Below, in pieces: positions 9,540 through 24,141 of a DNA stretch of 64,000 nucleotides. This DNA is from Tillus elongatus. Lineage: Eukaryota > Arthropoda > Insecta > Coleoptera > Cleridae. Every line of letters starts with the position of its first letter. Within the stretch, counting starts at the first letter, position 1. Made by a program: the position numbers and the translations under genes. A model generated the notes under the pieces. The model did not search any database, was not told the DNA's origin, and was given only the letters and a program-made list of their open reading frames with translations. The stretch lies in contig OZ023267.1 in assembly GCA_964006375.1 (NCBI GenBank), forward strand, positions 35,041,766-35,105,765, read 5' to 3'.

Positions 9540-10545
9540 AAAAAACAAAACAGCAATAATATTTGTCAACTAACTCAATGTTCAAAATGCTGTCCATTAT
9601 TATCAATACATAATTGAACTCGCGTTTAATTAACCTGGAATGCAAAATCCATCTTGTTTGGCCAACAATGATAGCTTTCAGGTCTTCCAGATTTAATGGT
9701 CTGTCTCTGTGGACAACATTCTTCAAGTGACCCTAAGAAAACAACCACATGGCGTAAAGTCAAGAGGGCGAGCAGTTCATTTAAGTGAATCACAGCGCCC
9801 GATTCAATTTTCTCTAAAAACTTCATCCAAATATTGCCGCATGCGTCTCCCAAAATGACTGTGAGCTCCATATTTCTCAAACCAAACTTCATTGACTAGG
9901 CCCACTGCAACCACTGTGGTATAATTTCTTCTCTTAAAAATTTTTATACTTTTAAGATGTTAGATTTCCCTCAATAAATAACCGCCCAATATTACTACTG
10001 TCTAGTATACCCATCCATACATAATTTTTTTGTGGTCGTTGGTTTGGAGCCTCCAGCATCCAATGTGGATTCTGCTGAGACCAATAACGATTATTTCTAC
10101 TAAAGTCTGGCTTCTCATTAAATTTGCCATAATATAATAAAATTCAACACGCCTCTTAAAATCGCCAACTACAAGTTCCTGTACTAGCTGTACTTTGTAT
10201 GGGTGAAATTTTTTCTTTTTCTTTTTAGCAAAGTAACCACAGATTTTTGTGAAAGACTGTGTAATGAGTAACTTAATTTGTAGATAGATGAGGGGTTTAA
10301 TAAAAAGACAACAATATATCTAATGCGTTATTACCAGCTACAGCCGTGTTTGGTCTTCCTATTCTTGGCTTATCATTGACACTACCAGTTTCGTTATTTT
10401 TTCAATGTTCTGGAAACATACACTTCTATAATTTGTGCCCAGACTCATAAAAAAAACATGCACATTTCTTTACGAAGCTTCCTGCCACCGTAGCCCAACA
10501 TCACTAATATATCAATTCTTAGCTTTTCGCTCAATTCTGCCATAA
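9540..10545 (-). pseudogene. DDE_3 (IS630/Tc1/mariner-like) transposase, decayed
   Basis: Reading the minus strand across several frames gives ordered pieces of a DUF4817/DDE_3 transposase. From 10545 downward there is an N-terminal helix-turn-helix remnant, a HPYKVQLVQEL-like linker, NRYWSQQNPHWMLEAP near the first catalytic region, a degraded second-Asp block (WFEKYGAHSHF), the LWGHLK-like block before 9730, and a C-terminal LCIDNNGQHFEH just above 9540. Frameshifts and stops interrupt it throughout. It is a remnant and cannot encode a functional enzyme as it stands. Confidence 0.75.
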
Positions 10546-10849
10546 TAATAATAATAATTAATTTCTATAAGTCCTCTATTTTCCAATATGAAGCTCTCTA
10601 AAGTATGACAAACTACAGACAACTGACAGAAAATAATGCTTCAAATTGGCAGCTGCAAATACTATGACATTTTTTCAATTGATAACTTGATAAGAAATTG
10701 ATTAATGAAATCCAACTGAAGGTAATTTTTAAGAAAATTATTGTTTTTGCAATTTTTTTCTTATTAATCCCGATTACATTTTCATAGTGCCGTTGCTAAG
10801 AAGGATATGTTCTTTCCGTAAGTGCAAAAAAAAAATGCTAAAAAAAGGC

Positions 10850-11830
10850 TTTCTATGCAGCAGATATCCTTCTGGTCTATATCCATCCTCTTCAAACATT
10901 AAATGAGTTTGTGGTGTTGGACCCTGTCAAACGTTTTCTGGTATTCGATGAAGCATAGAATCACAACCTTCCTTTGGTCGTTGCAGTTATGTATCAATAC
11001 TTGAGTTGCAACTACAGCCTCTCTCGTACCTAGTCCCCTTCTAAATCCAAATTGTGTGAACCCTACCCCTCTTTCGCATTTTATAGAAATTCTGTAGTGA
11101 ATAATCTTGAGGAATATCTTTAACGTGTGGCTTATTAGATTGATCAGCCTATGGTCCTCGCACTTCGTTGCGTTACTCCTTTTTTGGCAGGGGGATAAAA
11201 TGTGATGTAGTCCACTTGGCAGGGAACTCCCCCATTTTATATATCTTGTTAAATATTCTGTGCAGTACGGAAATGCCCCTGTCGTCTAGTATTTTTAATA
11301 GTTCGACAGGTATGCAGTCCGGGCCAACTGCCTTTCTGTCCTTTGACGTATTTATTGCTCTTACAGTTTCTTCTTTGGTGATAGGGGGTCCAGACAGGTC
11401 TACGTCCTCCGCAACCTCTATATCAGGTCTATTATCGTCGAAAAGGTTGTTAATATATTCCTCCCAAATAACTCTTCGCTGCCGATCATCTTGTTCCATT
11501 TCCCCATGTTCGTTTTCTACATTAGAAAAGTGTCTCTTCGGGTAAACTACTGACGCCTCTTTTATTTTTCTATCTCCCCGCATTGCTTCTTTAACCAGTC
11601 ACTCTTTGCCGCTCTTATTTTCCCCCTAATAATTCTTTGGATGTGTTTATAGCTCTCTGGATTTCCTTGACTTTTACATCTTCTCCTTTCTTCAAGCATG
11701 ATTTCTGCTGTCATCCACTTGTGTTTCTGTGTTTTCCGCTTATGACCTAGTTCACCTTCTGCGACCCTAATCAAGGCTTCCTCAATTTCTCCCCATATGA
11801 CATATATGCTTGCACTATCTTCCAACTTCT
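10850..11830 (-). pseudogene. LINE reverse-transcriptase fragment
   Basis: Minus-strand pieces in shifting frames. 11562-11825 carries the region upstream of RT with a basic RRRCKSQGNPESY segment. 11173-11583 carries the RT start (AVGPDCIPVELLK, then FIPLPKK). About 10860-11160 carries a GFRRGLGTREA block and a YQKTFDRVQHHKL block, the A-motif region. The YADD-type block and everything after it are missing. It belongs to the large non-LTR RT group. The clade is uncertain, perhaps RTE- or CR1-like. Confidence 0.75.
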
Positions 11831-11869
11831 GTTCTATGCATCATATTTAGATAAAAAATGCAAAAATGT

Positions 11870-12600
<731 letters not shown>

Positions 12601-12754
12601 AAAGGTTTCCTAACTCTTTTTTTGTCAAAAACTGCTTTCCAGCAACAAAAAATTACAAATGCTTGTGATTCTCTTAACTAAGTTCTTTAAAGGTAATTCT
12701 AAAAATATAATTAACAGTTAATTATCATTGCTAACGATGACAAAGTAAAAAAAA

Positions 12755-13000
12755 GTATGCTCAAACTGGCGACTATTTTCTGTTTGGCAAACGTCATATC
12801 TTCTAATAAGCTCTACAGTGCAAGGATTTCTAATAAGCTGAGGCAAAATTTCTCTGCAGGCACGAGTAATTTTGTTAATAAAATCCTTCCAATTTCTTGG
12901 TTGAACAAAATAGACCACATATTTTACATAACCCCACAAAAAATCGAATGGTGTTAGGACAGGCGAGCTCGTGGGCCACCTGGCGGTTCCCTGTCCGCCT
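12755..13000 (-). pseudogene. DDE_3 transposase C-terminal fragment
   Basis: Minus strand reads a WPTSSPVLTPFDFLWGYVK block and continues with PRNWKDFINKITRAC and a tail resembling the family's C terminus (HFEH-like). The residue normally Asp in the SPDLTPLDF block is Val here, so the third catalytic position is lost. No N-terminal part is nearby. Confidence 0.65.
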
Positions 13001-14165
<1,165 letters not shown>

Positions 14166-14169
14166 TTAT

Positions 14170-14655
14170 TAAAATTTCTTTATTATATATGATGAATGTA
14201 ACCAAGTTTTATCAAGAACATGCCAAATATTTGCTGATATCCAGATAAACAAAAACCGTCGCGGAGGAGTGTTCGGCGAATAATAGAAAATTACAAAACT
14301 TTTGGCACCGTGAAGGCAAAAATGCATAAAAGAAATAACATCCTTAAGACAAGTAGCTCTGCAGATAGGACTTTCGAAGAGCTTGATACACAGAATCCCG
14401 TTAAAGCACAACTTCCACCCTTATTCAATATCTTTGGTTCAACATCTGGGAGAAATGGATATGCAGAAAAGAGTTTTGTACATTCATTTTAACGATGATA
14501 CAAGACGACTCTCGATTTTTTTGGACAGCATAATTAGGACTGATGAAGCGAAATCTATGAAAAATGTTCTTTTCAACACACAAAATTCTTATTTTTGGAG
14601 TAATTCAAATCGTCATGAAGTAAGAACCCGGCATTTTCAAAATATAAACTGAAAA
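14170..14655 (+). pseudogene. DUF4817/DDE_3 transposase N-terminal fragment
   Basis: Plus-strand pieces in two or three frames. They include a RRGGVFGE segment, QVALQIGLSKSLIHRI (helix-turn-helix), HNFHPYSISLVQHLGEMD (linker) and TDEAKS...NTQNSYFWSNSNRHEV, the first catalytic-Asp block. Frameshifts separate the pieces. The catalytic core after the first Asp is missing. Confidence 0.65.
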
Positions 14656-14839
14656 CTGAAAATGAAGTATTTTCTAATATGCAGTTATACTTCAAATTAA
14701 CTGAATTTGAAAAAGTCTGAACGCAGCAAGTGCCTTATGCTGGTGAATTTTCATAGAAATAATCTGGTACCAAACATTCTTTTTTATTAAATGCCCATAA
14801 CTTTTTTTCTGGTAACTGAATGTTGGCATATGGTTTACT

Positions 14840-14957
14840 TTTAGCGAATTTTCTTTACAAAATTAACTAAGGAGATCGCGACTTTAGAATTTTGAAAATA
14901 TTTCTTCAAATGAGCGGGAACTAGGCGCCTAGAACACATATCTGGGGTCTGTTTCGA

Positions 14958-15050
<93 letters not shown>

Positions 15051-16125
15051 ACTCAAAAAATAATAAGACGATTTTGATCAAATTTTATAAGCATTTTCCT
15101 TTTGCAAGTGGCATGGATAAGTTGGTTAGCCAGAAAATGCAGCCCAGGTTTTCCCGGAAAATTTTGTGATTTCTTTCGGGAATAACAAAGTAAGGGCAAC
15201 CAAATCTGGTACTTATGTCTGTATTATAATAAGTGAACCATGTACCAAAATTTCGATCTGTAAGTTAAAAGTCAAAAAAGTTATAGGCATTTGAGGAAAA
15301 AAACTTTGGGGTTTTCCTCAAAACGTCCAAGTCGCGATTAGAACCGTAAAAATTGGCAACATTTCGGCAAAGAACATGAAATAAATACGAGTTACGTAAA
15401 GAAAATGTTGCAAGAAGAGTATTCTTAAGTTTTAGCTTTAGCCGCCATCGACCTTTATTTTACTAAAATATTTCCAGACAATTCATTGCAAATAGACCCT
15501 TTCTCTGATGCTTTGGCAGTAGCTTTAGTTACGTTTATGGTTTAACGGTCTATAAATTTTAGCTAATTTTCGTAGAAAAAAATTCATTAATGGGGAGACA
15601 GCAACGTTTGAGTTTGAAAAAGATTTCTTCAAAGGAGTACAAACCAGGCCCCCTAGAATCCATATCCGGGTTTACTTTCAGTTTTTATCTGTTTGCATAT
15701 ATACAAGGTGACGTATTTCTATGGTAAAGCTCAATATAATTGTTATTATGCAAGATACGCGAAAAATTGTATACGTTAATTATAAGGTGCTTTAAGCTGC
15801 ATCTCATAAAATTATTTTGAAAATCACAGCGTGGCCCATAATTCGTTGGTGATAACTGCAATTTTTTTTTCGAACATTCCTTATACTGTTGCATTTTTAA
15901 TTGAAATATGATGCATGTTCGTAAAAAAAATCAAGACGCAGTAAGTGTGTTTTGGTAGCTAATTTTCATTAAATGCTAGGAAACCAGTTTTCTCAGAAAC
16001 ATTTAAAGTTAAAGTTATTTTCGGAATTTTTTGGTACATTTTCAAACAATACGGTATTTTAATAAAATATGGTAAATTTTTACTATATAGGTTATACCGG
16101 TAACTAAATTGATACCTGCTTGAAT
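14840..16125 (+). repeat. (TA)n-core interspersed repeat, copy 2 (plus)
   Basis: Starts at a TTTAGCGAATTTTCTTTA-like palindromic end and continues through (TA)n 14963-15048, the CAAAAAATAATAAGACGATT block, an AAGTAAGGGCAACCAAAT block and the GTGGCCCATAATTCGTTGGT block. It ends with a GACGCAGTAAGTGTGTT module at 15935. A partial extra block (15600-15700) suggests an internal rearrangement. Confidence 0.7.
14963..15048. repeat. (TA)n microsatellite
   Basis: Core array of repeat copy 2. Confidence 0.95.
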
Positions 16126-16184
16126 TAATACCCAATTTGATGGCCCATTATTTTTTGAGTTACCGGGGTGATACACACACACAG

Positions 16185-16272
<88 letters not shown>

Positions 16273-16400
16273 ATATCAAGATAGTAACTGACCACAGACA
16301 TGGGTTCTAGAATGGGTTCTAGAGGTCCTAGTTCGCGAATTGTTTTAAAATTCAAAAGTGTAGAAAAATTCACTAAAAAATATATGTAATAATATATTTC
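16126..16400 (-). repeat. (TA)n-core interspersed repeat, copy 3 (minus, short)
   Basis: Minus-orientation ends around (TA)n 16187-16269. GATGGCCCATTATTTTTTGA lies on one side and GGTTCTAGAGGTCCTAGTTC, then AATTCACTAAAAA, on the other. Confidence 0.65.
16187..16269. repeat. (TA)n microsatellite
   Basis: Core array of repeat copy 3. Confidence 0.95.
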
Positions 16401-16985
16401 AGAATAACAGCACAAGGTCAATGTGATCAACTATACAATACCTCCACACAGCATTTAATAAACAAACCCTTCCCCTTATATTTGTCGGTCCTTACACGCA
16501 CACAAGCCAGACAGTTTTTTTTCTAAACTGGTTTTTTTGTTGCCATGTGTAATTCAGAAACACAGTTATGTTTGTAGAAAAAAACACTATGGTTTATGGG
16601 GTCTTATACACTTCAAACATAATCCATATTTAAGGGGTCTTCACACAACGTGTGCGTTAAACATAATTGCGGGACCTCACTTTATTTGCAAATATTCTCT
16701 AAACGAGCGTGTGTATAGTATTTTGGCGAGAATTATCCACATCTGGCGATAAATCTACAACTACGACTCATCTCAAACATTAAGATCCCACAAGTTGGTG
16801 TGTTTTCGTGTGTCCCTGCAAACATACGAGCACATGTATGTGTGTGTGTGTGTGTGTGTATATAAATGGCTCGCTTGATGTTTAAAGTTAGGGTGAAAAA
16901 ATTGGATTCGCTGACGATACCGTTGTTTTTTACAAGTACGACACTTGGGGAGGACTAAGGAAATAGGTGGAAAATGATCTGCACA
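16401..16985. other. No gene recognised
   Basis: Contains a short GGGGTCTTA(T/C)ACACTTCAA-type repeated word and a short (TG)n run at about 16838-16858. Nothing else identified. Confidence 0.4.
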
Positions 16986-16994
16986 ATATTAAGG

Positions 16995-17570
16995 AATGGC
17001 TTGACTTTATTTTGTATTTCAACAACACACCATGAGGGCTTACAACCTAAATACTATCGTACCGTGGATGTCGACAAGGAGGAAAGAGGCAACGTGTTAA
17101 TTCTGGACTTGAAGGTTTGGAGGTTCGGAGGAGAAGGAAAAACATGTGCCGGCAAGGAATTCCACAACTTGGAAGACAAAAGAGCGGGCATAACAAGATG
17201 TTCTATGTCTGGTGACCCGAACAGTAAAATTGTGCATTCGCTCTGTTCCCCTGGTAGATCTGTTGGGGGCAGCAGGTGGGGGAACTATGGAAGAAAGCTC
17301 CTCTGAGCAGTGCCCGTGCAGATATCCATAAAAGAGAGAGAGAGAGAGAGAGAGGTCACCAACGGCACGTCAGTGGGCAAGGGATGGCAGCCTTCGGGTG
17401 AGGGTAGGGTCACCGATGAGTCGTATAACTATCTTCTGAATGGAGTCCAGGATAGCGAGTGTAGAAGCGGCAGCGGCACCCCAGATGTGGCAGCAGTATT
17501 CGAGGTTTGGCCTTATTTGTGAAGTATATGAGGTACATAGATTAGCTGGTAACCAACTCGCTAACAATTA
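16995..17570 (-). pseudogene. 3' end of a LINE reverse transcriptase
   Basis: The minus strand encodes the C-terminal end of a non-LTR RT: SQIRPNLEYCCHIWG, LDSIQKIVIRLIGDPTL and LPSLAH (17370-17567). A KLWN-type tail follows further down in broken frames. It is homologous to 35895-36690. The element ends near 17000 in an A-rich AAATACAAAATAAAG tail on the coding strand. A (GA)n run at 17330-17355 interrupts it. Only the 3' end is present, typical of LINE 5' truncation. Confidence 0.75.
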
Positions 17571-18452
17571 ATATGTCTAAGAGCAAAAGTTACCATTTGT
17601 AAAAAGAAGGGATTTTCTTTCATCCTACAGGGAACTGAAAGTGAAGGGTGAAAGATGAAAATGCTTTTCATGCGATAGATCACATGGGGGCAAACATGCA
17701 TATTTTATAGTGGATAAACTTAGAAAAATACTATATAAATTCAGATACTTACGTTTACATCTAACAATCGGAGAAATAAAATAGTTTAGGATTAAAACGA
17801 AATGATTATTAAAGGCCTTTTTTTACCAGACAATGTATTTATTTTTTAACCCTGCGCGAGATAAGTGGACCCATAATAACGACCAATTATTGAAATAATG
17901 TTGCAACCCAAGTTTGCAGACTCCAGAGTTAGCGGATCAGCAGGTACCTTGGGAAACTACGCCGTGAAGTTTGAAAAGCTGAGTCAGCACAGTGTAAGTC
18001 ACCTCTAAAGACAATAGAGCCACTCCCGAAGTGAAACATTATAAGTAAACAACTCGCCTTCAGCGGGGTGTTCATTCTTGTTTCTATTTTAGTACTTTGC
18101 ACATCGTGTGCTGCAGTATTGTATTTTATTAGTATCGCACTCATGTTGATATCTTATCATTGTATTTTATTTATATATAAGTTGTGTAATAGTTCAATAA
18201 TAAATATTGTTTAAAAAACCTCAGCGTCTTAACCGTAAAGTTAAGTCATGTTTCGCTTTATCTGTACCATATTCTGGGGTTAAAGACTGTTTTTGTTTGT
18301 GCTACAGAAAATGTGTTGTATGGGAAGTTTTAATTGCATTTATTGTCTTCAGATTTCCAAACAAAAATGACATTGAGGAAGAGAACAACAGCAGTGGCTG
18401 GTACCTAAGATTTTTTTATCGGTTGGATACATACATACACACACACACACAC

Positions 18453-18455
<3 letters not shown>
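17571..18455. other. No gene recognised
   Basis: 17900-18215 has a solo-LTR look (TGTTGCAACCC near the start, AATAAATATTG near the end), but no target duplication was found. 18360-18410 can be read as an FRFPNKNDIE segment reminiscent of THAP domains, too short to call. Confidence 0.35.
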
Positions 18456-18456
<1 letters not shown>

Positions 18457-18546
<90 letters not shown>

Positions 18547-18640
18547 ATTTTAACTGACCATGGAAATGGGTTCCAGACGCCCTAATTCGCGCTCATTTGA
18601 AGAAATTTTCCGAAAGTCTCACCATGGATACCTCTATATT
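18457..18640 (-). repeat. (TA)n-core interspersed repeat, copy 4 (minus, partial)
   Basis: (TA)n 18457-18543 followed by the CTGACCATGGAAATGGGTTC and CGCTCATTTGAAGAAATTTT blocks of the family. The other half is missing. Confidence 0.6.
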
Positions 18641-19229
18641 AGTGAATTTTCTTAATGAAAGATCACTAATACAAGATATTAATTACGTAATCTTAATCTA
18701 TTTAAAAAATAAACATATGAACTTATCTGTTAGAGTTACTATAGAAATGATTTGTAAGAATATACTCTGACAATTTAAAAATTATTAGTTCTCTTATAAG
18801 GGTAGATGGATGCCAGTGGCAGCTGCAGGAGTGTTATTGGTATAAATGCTCAAAAAGAAATATACGTTGAACAAAATTTTTAAAGTGACATTTTATAAAA
18901 ATACTTTGGCAGTTTAGTTATGAACATAAAACAAAATTGTGTTAATTGCGAGCACAAGCTTATGCTTATTTGTGGAACATACTGTAAAATTTCAATCATT
19001 AAACATACTATACTATACTACTACCTTAGTATACAAAGATACCTAAGATGCTGTAAATAAATATTACGTTTAGATCAAGTTAAAGGGACCTGGTCTATCA
19101 GGAGCCTGTGGCGGCAAAAAAAATTGATGTTTTTTTCTCTGAGTTTGATGCCTTGTTTCAGATTGCGTTTCCGGTTGTCAGAAAAAGATCCATGCCAGGC
19201 AAGATTGCTCCTAAACCATTGATACAGCG
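18641..19229. other. No gene recognised
   Basis: AT-rich, no convincing frame. Confidence 0.4.
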
Positions 19230-21180
19230 GAACTTGTAAGAGTTTGCTTCGTGATTTTCCACTTCTACTGGATACGGTTCCGCGGTGTAATGAGTTGTAT
19301 AATAGTCTAACGAAACAGCACGGTGCTGGGTTAAAAGACGCCAAGAAAAATATTACAAAAATAAAATCTCTAAGGCTTCAAACCGAAATAAAGCTATGTG
19401 GGGAGCAATTAAAGAAAATGTCATCGTCGGTAAGATGAACAGCAAGGCGGCAAATCTGAGTATTCTGTCAGGTGACGGAGTCGTTCTGACAGATCCTAAT
19501 ATGATTGCTGACAGTCTCAATGCGCACTTTGTCGACTCTGTTAAGTATCTGGCAAAAAACTGTGACATAAATTGTGCATTGAAAATAGCTCTATTCTATG
19601 TTTTTATATCCTGTCTCAGAAGACGATCTATTAGAGATCATAAAATTAGTTTCAGTTAAAAATTCATCAGGAATAGATGAAATACCATGTAGTCTTCTTG
19701 GAGGGGTTGCTCATCTTGTGGTGGCTCCACTAACTTACCTTATAATAAATGGGCCATTTGAAATCGGTTGTTTTCCTGAGCGTCTGAAGGCGGCCATTGT
19801 CGTCTCTCTCTTTAAGAAGGGAGATCCACGTCTTATGGACAACTACAAGGCGATTGCGCTACTTTCGTTTTTTTTCTAAGATCTTTGAGAAGGCATTTCT
19901 GCTAAGACTCGGGTCGTTTTTGAAGAGATACAATTTGCTGTCTCCGTGACAATTTGGCTTTCGTAGGCAGCTGTCAACTCAGGATGCCGTGCTTAGCACT
20001 TACCTGACAGTCTTGGATTACATAAATAGTGGGTCCAAATCCGCCGGGCTGTTTTTCGATATTTCGAAAGCGTTTGATGCGGTCAACCATTCCCTATTAT
20101 TGAAAAAATTGGAGCATTATGGCATAAGAGGAAATGCATATTTATGGCTAAAAAGCTACCTGTCTGGGAGAAGTCAGGCTGTCAGGATACGACAGGCAGG
20201 TAAGAACTATATGTCTGGATTTTTAGCCGTGTCGAGCGGCGTGCCGCAGGGCAGCATATTGGGCCCTGTTTTGTTTGCAATATTTCTTAACGATATTGTT
20301 TATGATCTCCAACAATACCACTTAACTTTGTACGCGGATGACACCACTGCTGCAATCTCAGGTGTCAGCCTGGTGTTCGCGAAATGGTCTGGTTCTTAAC
20401 ACGCGGAAGACTGAAATGTTTATTTTTCTCCGGTGGGTGTGCATCCGAATCTGAGCCTATATGTGAGATCTAATAACGGTTAGTAAGACAGGGCACGTCT
20501 GTAAAGTTTTGGGGGCTTTATCTGGATTCTAACTTATCATTGGATGTCCATGTTGATCATGTGGTGGCCTCTCTTGCATCTAGGAATTACGCGTTGCTGC
20601 AGCTGCGAGATTCCTTGAGTACTCAGGCGTTGTTGACATGCTACTATGGTAGTGTCAAGTGTCTCCTGGTATATGGTCTGCTGTGTGAATCTGGGGAGGG
20701 TTCTGTTGATGCAGAAGATAATTGTCCGTACCATGTTTGGCCTGCCGTCTTCCGCATCTTGTAGACCATTATTTATACGGTATGGCATTTTAACAGCGAC
20801 GTGCCTATATATGCTTGAGGCGCTTTGTTATGTCAGAAAAAATATTGAAATTTTTAGTACCTGTGGTAATATTACAGCGTATGAAACAAGACAGGCTAAA
20901 GATTTGTATGTTCCCCCTTATAGGATCGAACAGATTAATCGGGCACCTTGCAACATTGCAATACGCTTATCTAATCATTTACCTGACAGCGTCAAAAATT
21001 TGAGCATCCTCAGGCAATTTAAGCTTGCTTTAAAATCGTTTTTTAGAGAGCATTCTTTTTATTCTGTGGACGAATATTTTAATTTTAAATTTCAGCGTTG
21101 ACAAGCTGTTTTTGTGTTTTGACTATGTCCGATGTCGTATAGAGATCTATCGAGCAGTTTTAATAAATAAATAAGGTATT
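19230..21180 (+). pseudogene. LINE (non-LTR retrotransposon), 5'-truncated and frameshifted
   Basis: Plus-strand RT region in several frames. About 19390-19560 is the linker before RT. 19598-19879 has SSGIDEIPCSLLGG and KGDPRLMDNYKAI. 19989-20399 has the A motif FFDISKAFDAVNHSLL, SSGVPQGSILGP and the catalytic LYADDT. 20646-21101 holds the thumb and C-terminal tail, ending LKSFFREHSFYSVDEY. The end near 21175 is a TAAATAAATAAGG-type tail. An endonuclease is not visible. The clade is not certain, perhaps Jockey- or CR1-like. At least three frameshifts and stops make it inactive. Confidence 0.85.
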
Positions 21181-21269
21181 ATTAATAACTACACACTAAA
21201 GTTTACTTAAAAAAGCAGTATACATTTACATCTCACATAGTATTTTTGTGACGTGGGAATCATCACATA

Positions 21270-21304
21270 ATATCGTCGCTGTCAAGTTAAAATCTGCTAT
21301 GGGG
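21270..21304 (+). repeat. Left terminal inverted repeat
   Basis: Reverse complement of 25245-25279 over 35 bases without mismatch by eye. Ends in AAAATCTGCTATGGGG, which is also the subterminal motif. Confidence 0.9.
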
Positions 21305-21477
21305 TTATTTCCTAATTTTTCAGGAGACCAAAAAAACTTTCAATTTTTTACAATTTTAGAGAGGCTTTTGTAATTGTGGGTGAAATATATCAATTAAAGC
21401 ATTAACAACTGTTTTAGGGAAAGTGTAATGTTTGTCGAAAAAAGATATTTGTAACAATTAATCTTCAACGACATTTT

Positions 21478-21530
21478 GCCCACATAACAGATTTTGGGTG
21501 TCACTTTCACCACATAGCAGGTGACTATTT
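21478..21530. repeat. Left subterminal motif copies
   Basis: Two copies of the subterminal word: CCCACATAACAGATTTT (about 21478) and CCACATAGCAGGTGAC (about 21510). Likely transposase-binding sites by analogy with other transposons. Confidence 0.6.
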
Positions 21531-21625
21531 TAATGCCAAAAAATTAAATAAACAAAAGCGTTAGTTGGTTAATGATACTTTTATTGTCAATACAGAACAG
21601 TAAAAAAAAACAATATTAAGTTGCA

Positions 21626-24141
21626 TTATTCGTGAACTAAAGAATCATAAAACGGGTGGTATTCTGCAGGTAACGCCAGCTTAAGTTCTTGTAAGTGGTT
21701 GAATTTATCCCTCTTTATTTTTGGAGGACCAATATATAGGGGCTTTAGAGAAAGGGGAGGTTTATTTGGTCTTCTTTGTGGAAGATCAGTCCATTCTTCT
21801 GTATGCCTTATTTTGTACTGAATAACACCTGAAGGTAGATATTGAAGAGCCCTTATATCCATTACTGTCGGGTCACCAGCTTTTCGACCAGGGCGAATTG
21901 AGGTAAAATTGTTTGGCTGACTTTCATAATCTTTGAAAAAAGTATGATCAATTTGATACACATTATAGGGTTTTTTGGGACGAGCTGTTCTCATGCGGCT
22001 TACATAATCACCAGGGCTGCATATAGGCGGTTTGAATAAATTTTCCAAGGTGGAGTGTACACTGTCGGCCTCCATCATAGTATGGCCCTTTTCAAGTATC
22101 ACTTGTTTAATTAATATTTGTTTGGTAACTGCCAGGTTTAGCAATTGACTCGACAGAACTCGATTTCGGTTCTGATAGTTACAACCATCCGAAATCAAAA
22201 CAATTTCCTCGTAGTGATCACTCATTTTTTCAACGAAGTCCGATAAGCAGGATACAAATTCATTGGAAGTGACATGCCCTTCCCCCTCATGCCACACATA
22301 AAGGAAAACATCTCCGTTATTCAATGAATAAATAGTAAAATCATGGACTTGCAACTTTTGGGCATAATATATTTTAGAAACCAGAAGCTTAGGACACAGT
22401 AATACGCTTTGAAGGTCCATCGTTACAACAAGTTTTTTATCGCTAACTTCGCTTTTCTCTTTTGCTTTAATCTCTCTGGCTTCTTCTTTCTTTTTTCTAT
22501 GTTCTTTATATTCCTCTTCATTCAAATTACCTACATTGTACTGATAACATATATCGCATTGGTCTTTTCTCGGTTTGTGAATTGACACTTTTTGATTTTC
22601 GATAATTTTTAAAAACGTAACTCTTGATGCAATGTCACGCTTATTATTGTCCTTGCACCACTGTTCATAAATGGAATGCATGTGTGATATAGACTGAAAA
22701 GTTGATTCGACGTAAATTCTCGATGAACTGCTTCTACAGTAATGGCTGGGAACTTTAGGAATTAATTCTAACCAGTCCATCACTGACTGTCGCATTTCTT
22801 TAATTCTCTTTGGTACTTTATAGGTATTAGCACTAGGGTTTTCCTCTTCCGAATTATTTATAGTTATACCTGCGCTCATCCACCTGTTGAAACTATCCCT
22901 TCCTAATGCTAGCGTATTTAGAAAAAATGTCCTGCATACTCGAATCTTCATCCCATTTTTGTCATGAAAATAGCAATCCAATGCATTATCTTTCTTGGAT
23001 TCCTCTGAATTTGGCCTTCTTTTGTAAGGTTTCCTTTTATCAACCAATCCTAAAAGATAGACTCGTTTGGCATCCCATGATTTCAGTGACCAAAATTCAT
23101 TAAACCTAGTTTCACGTAGATCATCATTCACATTGGCACAAAGGAATGTTCGGCTTGAGTCATTTTTCACTTTAGACTTCACCTTTGATGGTCTTGACTT
23201 AGTGGCTGTGTGCCTGCATCGATCTCCCATTGCTCGTGCAGGTCTCGTCTGCTCAACATACTTTTTATCTTCTACACGGACAAGCCCTTTGTATTCCTTT
23301 CCACTATTTCGCAGATCGATGTTTTTTTGACGTTTTAATCCTTGTTGGAACTGTCTTGCCTTTCTTCTTTTTCTACTCTCTGAACTATCCTCCTCATCTG
23401 ATGAATCTGTTTCTTCATCTACCACGTCTTCTTCTCTTTCACTGAACACCACCTCATCCTCAATAAACTCGGTACTACTTCCAGCATCCTTTCCACTTGG
23501 CAACTGTTCACCTGCTTGAATAAACTCATTTTCAATTTTGTCTCCTTTCTCACTCGAGAACTCCTTATTTTCAAACTCGTTAACAGTTTCATTGCATGGA
23601 TTTGAGTATAACGCAATTCCAGGCTTGCTCGTCATGTTACCAACCTCCGCGCCTGCTAAGTTTAAAATTCCAACACAATTATTATTTTGTGTAGCCTCCG
23701 CTGACTGGAAAAAAATGTTGTTCTCTGGAAGCTCTGAACGATTACAGGCACGCTGTTGCGTATTATCTTGCTCTATATTAAAAGAATTCTGTATATTATA
23801 TTCGATTGCTTGTATATCATGTGGGCAAAAGCGAATATTGTCTGTCTCTGAGTCTATGTCATCATTTTGTGGAATACTAAAGTTTTTGTTTGTGTTAGAA
23901 GTATCAAGCAAAGCATTATTATGTGACGTAATATTCAGATCCTCTCCAAACAAAATACTATGTTTTAAGGCTTCATTAAGAGGATCTACACTAACGTCAC
24001 CACTAACACTTGTGAAAGGAGGTGTCTTTGATTTTCTTTCATCTACATTTTGAAACTCTAAAGGAGGTTGGTTCCTTTTTTCTACTTCAGAATTGACCAA
24101 AGTATTGTGCAGTTGGTTTTCTTTGTCGGCATTACTATCAT
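21626..24141 (-). CDS. RNase-H-like (DDE-type) transposase-like protein, main exon
   Basis: About 838 residues are encoded from the splice acceptor at 24143-24142 to the stop at 21626. There is no ATG near 24100; the exon reads through from upstream. Counting from the codon at 24100: an acidic, low-complexity N-terminal third with a DSSDEEDSSESRKRRK segment (about 232-247, likely nuclear signal), a CxxC pair (515 and 518) in a DQCDICYQYN context, a basic coiled segment (about 525-555), then a conserved block with Asp562 (MDLQSVL), Asp638 (ISDGCNYQNRN) and GHTMMEADSVHSTLE (672-686). The spacing suggests an RNase-H/DDE fold. Similar proteins occur as uncharacterised genes in many insects. The flanking TIRs argue for a transposase over a host gene. 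No disruption seen. Confidence 0.8.

Noticed and set aside
17900..18215. Possible solo LTR
   Set aside because: TG start and AATAAA-like stretch are suggestive, but no matching copy or target duplication was seen.
18300..18415. THAP-like reading (FRFPNKNDIE)
   Set aside because: Only a short piece, with no confirmed cysteine-histidine pattern.
23538..24053. 171-residue plus-strand frame
   Set aside because: Antisense shadow of the transposon gene on the minus strand.
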